DNA of 64,000 nucleotides from Entrophospora sp. SA101 (taxonomy: Eukaryota; Glomeromycota; Glomeromycetes; Entrophosporales; Entrophosporaceae): positions 1 to 64,000 of the forward strand of contig CAUDNR010002391.1 in assembly GCA_958430865.1 (NCBI GenBank), read 5' to 3'. Position numbers and translations under genes: made by a program. Each line of letters opens with the position of its first letter. Within the stretch, counting starts at the first letter, position 1. Below, in pieces: positions 24,889-35,552 of the stretch. Under the pieces are notes generated by a model. The model ran no database searches. It had not been told where the DNA came from and saw nothing but the letters and a program-made list of their open reading frames with translations.

Positions 24889-25553
24889 ATGAAGGATATT
24901 TATAAGGACGAAGAGCTTGATATACCTGAAGAGGTAGAAGAAATTAGTGTAAAAGCACGAGTGGTTACTGTTAAAGACGGCTTGGCAAATTAACGAAAAG
25001 TTTTCAACATATCAATTTGGAAATACAACATCTTAAGAAAGCCAAAAAGATTAAACTTATTGTTTGGCATGGGACTCGTAGGCAAGTTACCTGTTTACGT
25101 ACAGTCAAAACGCATATTAAAAATATGATAATTGGGGTCACAAAAGGATTTGAATATAAGATGCGCTATGTTTATGCACATTTTCCAATCAATGTCCATA
25201 TTGATGGAAGTGATGTTGAAATTCGCAACTTTATAGGTGAAAAAGTGATCAGGCGAGTTAAAATGTTGGAAAGTGTTACGATTGAAGTTTCAAAAGATAT
25301 AAAAGATGAGTTGGTTCTAACTGGTAATGATTTAGAAAATGTCTCACAATCAGGTAAATAATTAAAAATGTATCTATTAATAATTGTCGATTCTTTTTAT
25401 TAATGTGCATAATGACATCTTGAAATATTAATGATTATTTGAAAAGCTGCCGATATTCAACATTCAACCACTGTTAAAAATAAAGACATTAGAAAATTTT
25501 TGGATGGTGTTTATGTTAGTGAGCGTAATATATTAGAAGAACCTCAAAATTAA
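24889..25553 (+). pseudogene. RPL9: ribosomal protein L9 (uL6) gene copy with one frameshift
   Basis: Two exons (24889-25353 and 25447-25553) are separated by a normal GTAAAT...AAAAG intron with phase-correct joining (SQS|AADIQHS). The start MKDIYKDEELDIPE and the rest ([55 protein letters not shown]) are clear uL6. After VVTVK (about 24977) one base is missing where GPRG is expected. The ATG frame then stops at LAN, while the rest reads RLGKLTKSFQHINLEIQ in another frame. The GPRG motif is also altered to RLG, and small changes occur at conserved sites (QVTCLRT). It keeps its intron, so it is not a retrocopy. It is either a recently disabled gene or carries a sequencing error at a real gene. 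Its place in the dense housekeeping block favours a once-functional locus. Confidence 0.9.
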
Positions 25554-25772
25554 TTATAAAATAATGCAATACGCTTGATGTCACATGATTACTAAATGCT
25601 CATTTTTTCGTCAAACTCTTTGCTGTTCCACGGACAGCTACCATTTTAATTCAGAACGCGAATTAACACGTCCTTTTACTTTTTCATCTTTTCCCTACTT
25701 TTAAGTATTTTTTTTTTTTTTTGATAAAGATAAAATAAATATCAAACATACAAATATTTGTTGTATGTAAAT

Positions 25773-28700
25773 ATGCCACAGCAAATTAAGAATTCCAAAA
25801 AGTTTGTTTCTCCGGTTAAAAGTACCCAAACTTCTCTTTGGTCCTTTATTAAAAAGGAACCACCTTCTCCAACTACTGATTCTGAGGCTCAAGATTATAA
25901 AAATAATAAACTATCAGACGACACAAGACTGTCTGATGACCCCGTGACTCCAAAGTCAATAAAATCAAGGGTAGGCAACAAAGACGCAGAAATTTTTATG
26001 CAAGAAGTTGAAGAGAAAGAAAGTGGTAGCGGTGAGCTGGTAGGCTTAGAAATTGACACGCCTGTATTAGGAAATAGAATTTTGAGGGTTGTTATATCAT
26101 TATTATTACTATTGTTTTTTAGATAATACACAAGTTTATTACGATAGATAAAATAATTTGTATTGAAATAAATTTTATTTATGTTTTTTCATATTAATAT
26201 AGAATAGTAGAACTTTTAAACGAAAGCTTGTTTTTTCATCTGACGAAGAGGATAATGAAGATGAAAATGATATGAACTTTATTGAATCACCTTGTACGAT
26301 AACGTTTTATTAAATTATTATATTTCCAATTTCTAATTCCTAAGTTAAAAAAATCTTTTTTCAATTAACAATAGTAAAAAATAAAACAATTTCCCAGGGT
26401 AAAACATCTAAAAAGGCCAATAAAAAAAATGACGATGACGAGGACGATGAGTATATGGAAGACTTTATTGATGACACACTTGAAAAAAACAGTAACGATG
26501 ATAATGGTACTTTCTAGCTATTCAATTGGCATCATCTGATCTTTCAAAATAAAAATTTTATTAAATATTTGCTAATTGTGTATTTGCATGCTGATAGAAA
26601 ATGATTATGAAAATGATGATAGCGAAGATTCTCCAAGCAATTCCAAGAAAGTGACTAGAAAAAATCAAAAGAAATACAAACCATCAAGAGAGAAGTTTAA
26701 GGTTTGATAAAGGAATTGACTTGGCAGATGACAATGAAACAAATTAAAGATTTGTTTATTTTTTAAAAAAAAAATTAGTCATTTGTATCAACTCGTAACA
26801 ACAATTTAGATTTAACAGAACCAGGAACCAAAAAGAAAAAAGTAATTGTTTAATAAAATTTTTTCTAATAGCTGTAGACTTTGATATTAACTATTTTCAA
26901 CAATTGATAAAATTAGAAAATAGATCAAAGATATGATTGGCTCAAGAGGGTTCGCGATGCAAATGGAAACTTTGAAGGTATAATTTTTAATTTATTTATT
27001 ACTTTTTTTATAAAGTTTGGTGGTGCAATTTTTAACCAATTTGGACTCTTGTGTAATAGGATCGCCTAACTATGATTCACATTCATTACTCATACCAAAG
27101 GAAGCCTGGAATAAATTTACTCCATTTGAAAAACAATTCTGGGAAATCAAATGCAAACATTGGGATACTGTATGCCACCCACACATATATTTTATTGTAT
27201 ACACGTTAAATTATCCATTAGTCAATAATTTAAGATAATTAATTAACAATCTATTTATCAATTGAACAAATTGCTTTTAACTATTCTATTTTTGTTTGAA
27301 TAAATAGATTGTATTTTTTAAAAAAGGAAAATTTTATGGTAAATAATAATAATTTTATGTGCTGAGAAATATTTATTTATGTTCATATTTTAAAATCGGA
27401 TTTTTCCATAGAATTATATGAACGTGATGCTCTTATAGGCCATTCTGAATTCGATTTGAAGCTTACTACACGCGTCAATATGTGTATGGCTGGTGTTCCT
27501 GAAGCTTCATTTGAACATTGGGCTGCAAAATTTATTGCTAAAAAGTTGGTTATTTAAAATTTTTACTGAGGATAAATTAATGATCACATTATTTATGACT
27601 TATGAAAAAATTTTTGTATATAGTCATAAGGTTGCTAGAGTAGATCAAATGGAAACTGCTCTTGGAAAGGAAATGAGAGAAAAGGCTACCAAAACCAAGG
27701 TATTTTTTGTAATTAATTGAAAATTATTATTATAATGTGTATATATATATATATATATATATGTATACTAAAAAAAATTTTATCTATAGGAAGATAAAAT
27801 AATTCACCGTCAACTTACATCAATTTTTACTTCTGGTACTATTGTGGATAGTGGATTATTGACCAACGATATGTCAACATATTGTATGTCAATTAAGGTA
27901 GTAATGATAATAACTAATTTCGAATCATTTTATTTTACATTATAATATTATTAACAAGATTTATTTTAGGAATATTGTCCTACTGAAAATAGTCCTCCAA
28001 GCTTTGGAATTTGCTTTGTTGATACCTCAATTGCAGAATTTAATTTCACATCATTCCAAGATGATATTGATCGAACTCATTTTGAAACATTAATCATGCA
28101 AGTTAAACCAAAGGAAATTGTTTATGAAAAAGTATTTAATATATTATTCGTTTATTTAATTTTTAATTCTTTAATAAGATCATTATGCTTTAAACAATAT
28201 AAAAAACTAAATAATCATCTGTATCAATCATACTAGAAAATGCTCAGTAAATCTTCATTTCGTATCATCAACTTATGTATTCATTCTCCAGTAATAAATG
28301 CCTTGATTCCTGGAAAGGAATTCTGGGATGATTCTAAAACCTTGGATGAATTAAGATTGTCACATTATTTTGTTAACAGGCCTCAAAATACTTTGAATGA
28401 TAATGAAGAAGACGATGAAAATAATATGGAAATTGATTATTCTGTTGAAGGAAATCGTTGTGATATGAGTATGTATTTTTATCTAATTAGTATTAATCAT
28501 ATAATTATTTTGATTCAAAAAGATTTTTTTTTTTAATTTAAATTAAAGAAAATTGGCCAAAAGTTATCCAAGAAGCTTGCGAAAAACCTTTGTTATTATC
28601 TGCATTTGGTGGTAAGGTTGTTTTTTTTAATCGATTTAAAAGCATTTTTTAAATTTTCAAATTTATTGATTCACTCGCTAAATTAAACAGGCCTTATTTT

Positions 28701-31489
28701 TTACTTGCGTTTGGTAAGTAAATATGTAAACCATGTCAATATACACGTACATGCATAGTTAAAATTAAAATTTAATTATATCATATGTATTAATAATAAT
28801 TTTTATTATAATGAACGTTATTTAGTTAAAGCTTGATAAAGAACTTATATCAGTTAAAAATTTCCACAATTATGACCCAATTCATCATGCCACATCACTT
28901 ATACTTGATGGACAAACTCTCGCAAATCTTGAAATTTTTGAAAATAATATGGATCGAAGTGACAAAGGAACTGTTTTTAATTTGTTGAATCATTGTGTCA
29001 CTCCATTTGGTAATTCCTTTATTAAATGATAAGAAAAATCATTAGACTCAAATATACTATAATGTATACATATTATTAATTTACATTATTATTATCATTT
29101 TAATTTAGGTAAGCGTACCTTCAAACAATGGTTGTGTCACCCACTTCTTTCAGTTGATAGAATTAATGAACGCCTTGATACTGTCGAAGAGTTGATGAAA
29201 ACTCCTGTCTTTGGTGATATATTTTATGAAAACTTTTCTAAATTTCCTGATCTTGAACGTTTGATTAGTCGAATCCATGCAAAATCATGTAGAATGAAGG
29301 AATTTGTAATTGTATTAGCATCTTTTGAGAAATTATTGGTTCGTATTATTTCAAAGTAAAAAAATGAAAATTCTATTAAACATATAGTTATATTTGATAA
29401 ATTATATTTATAATTATATAATTTTTTTAAATTTATATAGAAAACCATGGATAGGTTACGCGGCTTTGTTGGTGACTTTAGTTCCATCAAGTTAATTCAG
29501 TTAATGAACAAGTTGCCAGATTTAAAATCAGAACTTTCATACTTTATGGATGCATTCGATCATAAGACTGCTAGTGAAAAAGGTATCATTAAATTATAAC
29601 AATAATACATATATTATGCAATATATTTTATTAATTAGCTCATGGCCCTAAACTAAATTTGTGAAATTATATAGGTGAATTAATACCGGTCAAAGGGATT
29701 GATGCAGAATTTGATAGGATTAATGAAGTATTGAAAAATATTGAAAAACAACTAGATGATCACTTGACAGCCATGAAAAGAAAATTGGGGTAAAATTGGA
29801 CAGGCATTTTAAGTTAAATTCGAATTTATATAATATATATATTTGTTAATAATTCTATTTTTATAAAACGAAAATAGATGTGACAAACTTATTTACAAAA
29901 ATGTTGGCAAAGAAATTTATCAAATTGAGGTACCAAATAATACTCAAGTACCAAACAATTGGCAAAGACTTTCACGTACTCAGGTAAATTATGGTTTTTA
30001 AATTTTGACCAGTTTATATACTATTGATATCGAAATATTTTTTTAATTTATCAAATTCTAGAAAGTATGTCGTTATTGGAATGCAGATCTGAAAAAACTT
30101 ATTAGAAGTTTCCAGGAAACTTTAGAATATAAATCTAATACTCTTAAATCTCTACAAGGAAAATTTTACGAAAAATTTGACACAAATTATCAAGATTGGT
30201 TGCTTTCTGTTAAAATTGTTGCAGAGATTGATTGTTTATTAAGCTTGGTTAAAAGTTCATTGGCATTAGGCGGTAATATATAATTCTTCATTTTTTGATC
30301 CTGAAATTTAATTTTGTGTTATTCTAAATTTTTAAATGATGTTATTATTTTATATAGAACCTAGATGTCGTCCTCGATTTATTAAAGAAGGCTCAAGTGT
30401 ATTAGAATTTGAAGAACTGAGACATCCTTACGTAGTGACAGGGTATGATGTTTATCATTTATTTAGATTTTTTTTAAAAAAAAAAAAAAAAATATTCATG
30501 TATTTATTTATTTATTTATTTATTTTATATTATAATAACAGTGTTGCAAATGATTTCATACCTAATGATACTTATCTTGGAGGTAAAGAACCAAATATAA
30601 TCCTATTGACAGGCCCTAACATGGGTGGTAAATCAACTCTTTTACGTCAGGTTTGTATTTAATTTAGTTTTATTATTAAAAGAGTATTCATTATAATCGA
30701 CTACATTGACTACATCTACTACTGCTACTACTATTATATGTTATATTTTAGAATTGTATAGCTATCATTATGGCACAACTTGGATGTTATGTTCCTGCAA
30801 GAAAATGTTTACTGACACCCTTTGATAGGATTTATACACGTATTGGAGCCAATGATAATATTTTAGCAGGGCAAAGTACGTTTATGGTGGAGTTAAGTGA
30901 AACTTCAAGAATTTTGCATGAAGCCACACCAAGATCTATGGTTATATTGGATGAATTGGGTCGTGGTACTTCTACATTTGATGGATATGCCATTGCCTAT
31001 TCTGTTTTACATTATTTGGCCACATATATTGGCTGTCTGGGATTATTTTCTACTCATTATGGAATGCTAACCAAAGAATTTTCCAATAACCCAAATATTG
31101 CTCTTAAACATATGAGCTGTCATATGAATCAAAAACTTAGGGAAGTTACGTTTCTTTATAAACTTGTTCCTGGTGTATGCCCAAAATCATATGGAATGAA
31201 TGTTGCTAGTATGGCAGGAATTCCAAATCAGATTGTGGAACGTGCAGAAGTTATTGCCAGGAAATTTGAAGAATCTTCAAAGTTTAATAATACGTTGACA
31301 GCCAATGGTTCAGATATACAATTATCCACTCAAAGTGATTTTGTATATTTGTTAAGATCAATTCAAAAAGTTAAACCCGTTATTTCAGACGTTGGTGATA
31401 GGGCAACGGATAATCAAACAGAGCATGAAAAAGAAAAGAGAGAAACTAGAATCCTAAAGGCATTAATTTGCGGCATAAAAAAGTTGTAG
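25773..31489 (+). CDS. MSH6: DNA mismatch repair ATPase MSH6, 24 exons
   Basis: Twenty-four exons with consistent phases give 1207 residues. Exon starts are 25773, 26203, 26375, 26598, 26779, 26917, 27060, 27308, 27412, 27624, 27790, 27970, 28237, 28549, 28691, 28826, 29109, 29441, 29675, 29878, 30062, 30358, 30542 and 30752. An N-terminal PCNA-interacting box QTSLWSFI lies at residues about 19-26, followed by an acidic disordered region typical of MSH6. The mismatch-binding domain contains [14 protein letters not shown] and the F-x-E mismatch wedge GKFYELYE, built across the exon 8/9 junction. The C-terminal ABC ATPase has [13 protein letters not shown] (Walker A), the signature [26 protein letters not shown] (Walker B) and STHYG. 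It pairs with MSH2 as MutS-alpha and repairs base mismatches in the nucleus. Start ATG 25773 was chosen over upstream non-ATG codons. Confidence 0.97.
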
Positions 31490-31709
31490 AATTTTTATGT
31501 AATAATAGATTTAGTATTATTTTTTTTCCCTTTAATATGTAATCCTTTTTTTTAATCTGTAATTATAATTATGTTAGATTTTTGAAATAAAGTTACTAAC
31601 TTGGAGCGATTTTCGCTAAACCCAACTTGATTAATTCGTGTCATTTTATCAAGTGTCACAAAAGGTAATCAATCGATCAAAGAAAATTTTTTTTTCTGAA
31701 ATAAACAAA
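31490..31709. promoter_or_regulatory. MSH6 3' end and PP2C promoter interval
   Basis: Only 220 bp separate the MSH6 stop from the PP2C start. T-rich stretches with AATAAA-like ATGAAATAAAG at about 31579-31592 could serve MSH6 3'-end formation. The second half must hold the PP2C promoter. Confidence 0.4.
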
Positions 31710-33342
31710 ATGTTTAATTCAACACGTATAAGAAGCTTTATAATAAGCACAAATCAAAAAAAAAAATTTTTTCAACAATATCAATCTTTTGCTTCAACCA
31801 CCACAAATAGTAACAACTACAACAGCTTATCAAATTTTAAAAAAAACACATTTAATTATATTATAGGGTCTTTAGTGTTGATTGGACTTGGTGGCTCGAC
31901 GTATTCTTATTATAGAAAAAAAACAGGAGGAAATTTATTGAATGGTGGTGGTAGCGGCGGTACAAACGAGATTGAAAATTCAGATACGCCACGACATAAT
32001 CATAAGATAATAAGAACATTGGAAGAAGCTACATTAAAACTTCGAGAAAATCAAAAATCATTTTTATTTCAACGAAACAATGGTGTACTAAGATATGATA
32101 CTAATCAACTGGCATCAAATGAACCAATTGAAGATACAAAAAGTGAAGTATACTATTCGTCATCATCATCACCATCACCATTAACATTAACATTAACATC
32201 ACCAACAACATCAGCATCAACAAATGACAAAAATAAAAGAAACACAGGAGACCAATTATTTTTTGGAGTTTATGATGGACACGCTGGTTATTCCACATCA
32301 CATTTATTGGCCAAAGCATTGATACCAAAAGTCAAAGAAGAATTGGACAAAGCATATTTAGGAATTGAACAATATTCGAAATTTATTGGACAAAAGGCCA
32401 AATTGACAGAATTAGCGATCCAAAATGCTTTTGTAAATCTGGACAAAGACATTGTATACTATTCGGTTGAACGGTCTTTGAACAACGAGAAATCAACGTC
32501 GATCGATGAAGGAATTTTAACTGCTTTATCGGGATCGTGTTCATTACTAGCCTATATTGACACATTGGAAAAAGATTTGTACGTTGCATGTACGGGAGAT
32601 TCTAGAGCTATCATTGGCCATAAAGATTTAGAAACTGGCAAGTGGGTGGTATTACCATTAAGCGAGGATCAAACTGGTAGAAACAAGAAAGAAATTGAAA
32701 GAATTAATAAAGAGCATCCAGGTGAGGAAGTAATAAGAGCTGGAAGAGTGTTTGGAGGTTTAGAACCAACTAGAGCTTTTGGTGATGCAAAGTAAGTTTT
32801 TTTGGAATAATAATAGTAAAAATATATAGAAACTAATAAATAAATAAATAAATATGTTTTTTTTAAAAAGATATAAATGGGATAAAAATACAAACGGGTT
32901 GATATATTCAAAATATTTTAAAGAAAAACAACATGTACCAGGTGGAGAAAAATTCAAAACACCACCTTATGTCACAGCTAAACCAGAGATAACACATCAC
33001 AAAATTCAATCAAATGACAAATTTTTGGTAATAGCAACTGATGGATTATGGGATAGGTTGAGTAATAATGAAGTTGTGGAATTAGTTGGAATGTTATATG
33101 ATCAGAAAATAAATCCAAAACAAAATAATAACAACAGCAACAACATGAATAACAATATAATTCAAAATGATGTTGAGAAAAATTTTGTTTTGGAAGATGA
33201 AAATGCATCCACTCATTTAATAAGAAATTCACTTGGGGGAGCTGATAATAAAATTTTATGTTCACTTTTATCAATACCACCGCCAATGTCCAGAAGACAT
33301 AGAGATGATATTACCGTGACTGTAATATTTTTTGAAAATTAA
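31710..33342 (+). CDS. mitochondrial PP2C-type phosphatase, Ptc5/PDP-like
   Basis: Exons 31710-32791 and 32871-33342 (79-nt intron, GTAAGT...AAAAG) give 517 residues. The N-terminus is arginine/lysine/serine-rich (MFNSTRIRSF...) and suits a mitochondrial presequence. A transmembrane-like segment follows at about 49-67 (YIIGSLVLIGLGG). PP2C metal-binding motifs are present: SNEPIED at about 136-142, FFGVYDGHAGYS at about 184-195, ACTGDSRAIIG, IATDGLWDRLSNNE and the final RDDITVTVIFF. The layout matches yeast Ptc5, the pyruvate dehydrogenase phosphatase of the intermembrane space/matrix. A low-complexity serine/proline/threonine insert (about 149-175) and an asparagine insert near residue 445 are local expansions. 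The upstream in-frame GTG at 31638 is not a credible start. Confidence 0.93.
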
Positions 33343-33736
33343 TTAATTACTCTTATAAGTTCGGTTGTATATTTGTTTATAATACATATATACATACACC
33401 ACACAACATACAGCAACTAGCAATCCAAAAAAACCACATTTCATATATATAATATATATATATTATATAAAAATAAATAAATACACATAACACACAACAA
33501 TCATCAAAAACCAGCCGTTATACACACACCTTGAAAAAACAGATAATGAAAATAATACAATTTTTTTTTTTATTATTAAAAATAAAACTTCAAAAAAAAA
33601 TGGGAATTTTTTTTGATTTTGATACTATTACAATTTTAATATATAATATAGCTTTAACCACCAATTGTTAGTCATTGTGATTACATGGTTGACACCATAA
33701 TTTATTAATATTACATTGAAATTTCTCAAATATTTA
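33343..33736. other. convergent 3' interval
   Basis: 394 bp lie between the PP2C stop and the stop of the minus-strand HMG/TMPK gene. The interval is AT-rich with an ATATATAATATATATATATT palindrome near 33445 and A/T runs that can serve polyadenylation on both strands. No gene is seen. Confidence 0.5.
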
Positions 33737-35509
33737 TCATTTTAATTGTACTTGAACAGATCTATAGAAATCATCATTGTTGTTATTATTATAATGATTT
33801 TTATCATTGCTATCATCGTTATTATTACCACTATCTCCAACATCACTATTATCATTATTTTTATTGTTAACATTACCACCACTATTATTACTACCACTTA
33901 ACGGAGGTAAAATTGGAGGTGGTGGTGATGATTGTTGTTGTAAATATCCACCAAGATGTCCACTTAGATGATGATGTGGACTAGATAGAACAGGTGATGA
34001 TGACGACGACGAATAATGATGTTGAAATTGTTGCGGAGTTGGTGGTGATAATCGAGGAGAAAGTGATGGTGGTGGGAGATGATGTGTAAGATGATGATGC
34101 GATGGTGGTAATAGTGGTGTTGTAGAAATTGGTGGTAGAATTGATTGTTGATGACGATGATGATGAAGTTGAGCATTGTTGTTATGTGGTGGCGGTGATG
34201 ATATCATCATTGATAAAGTTGGAGTAGTAGGTGGTAAAGGAGGAGGGGAAGAAGAGATGGCGGATGGAGTAGTGGCGATATGCGTATTATTATTGAAGTT
34301 TTGATTATTAATATTGTTGTCGCCATTGTTATTATTTTTTCGACAATGTTCAATTACTTCAATCGACGCTTCAATTATTTGTGCATGTACCAAAGTATTG
34401 GATCGACTTGCATCCAAAATCTATTAAACAAAAAATTACCTATTAAAAATTTATATTAAACCGGCAAGATTTTTTATAAAGGTTACTATTTGTTTTTAAT
34501 ATTACCTTCCAATGCGATTCTGCTAAACGTATAAAAGCATCTTGCATTCTTTTTTTCCAATCTATGATATCATGTCTGTTGTTATTATTATTATTATTAC
34601 TATTACTAATGCCATCTTCAATTGTATTGCTAATTTCCATTCCACCACTATTATTATTATTATTAACATTTCCTCTGCCGATCAAAAAATCATGAGGGTT
34701 TGGTATTGATGGTAATGATGAAAAATCCCTTTCCATGTTTAAATAAAATATTAAATCAGGACTTAATAAATGCACATAACTGCCCTTGCACCAATTTAAA
34801 TCAAGTCCAGCGGCAGTTGATGATGCTATTGCTGAGTACACGTAACGATCAACAATTAACGTTGTGCCTGACAATAAACATTCCCTCATGATAGGCCTAA
34901 CATAAAATAATAAATAAATAAAATATAATGTTGGTTAGTGATAATTTTTATATAAAAGTAATTAATAGATCAGTTAAAAGATTATGATAATAATAATAAA
35001 ACATACATTAGCTCCCACCAATGTGCAGATGTTAATAAATGCATTATTTTTGGAGATGATTGTTGTTGTTGGTGATTATTATTTGTTTGATAGGTTTTAA
35101 TTGCTGATCCTGATGGAGTTGAAATGTCGGGAAATTTCCATAATCTAGCATTTATACCTTCATTTTTTAAAAACTCTAATAGTTTAGTTGATTGTAAAGT
35201 TGTTGTGTAATCGTCACATCCTTCAAGCACAATAAGTGCGCCTCTGTTTGTATTATTGTTGTTGTTGTTGTTGTTGAGTGAAGATGATATAATTGTTGAA
35301 GATGATGATGATGATGATGCTAGTGCAGTTGCTATTGATGATGATTTTATTGCAGTTGTATTATTATTAGATGCAGATGCAGATGTTGAAGTTGAGGAAG
35401 TAGAAGAAATAATTCCTGATTGTTGTTGTCGCTGAATTGGTTTTGTAATTGATTGTAATGATGATTGACTAGTAGTGACATATGATTGTGGCGTAGAATG
35501 TTGAAATTT

Positions 35510-35552
<43 letters not shown>

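Noticed and set aside
24889..25353. Programmed ribosomal frameshifting in RPL9
   Set aside because: No slippery heptamer or downstream structure was seen, and uL6 genes are not known to use it; mutation or sequence error is simpler.
31638..31709. N-terminal extension of the PP2C phosphatase from GTG 31638
   Set aside because: Non-ATG start with no support; the ATG at 31710 directly begins a good mitochondrial presequence.
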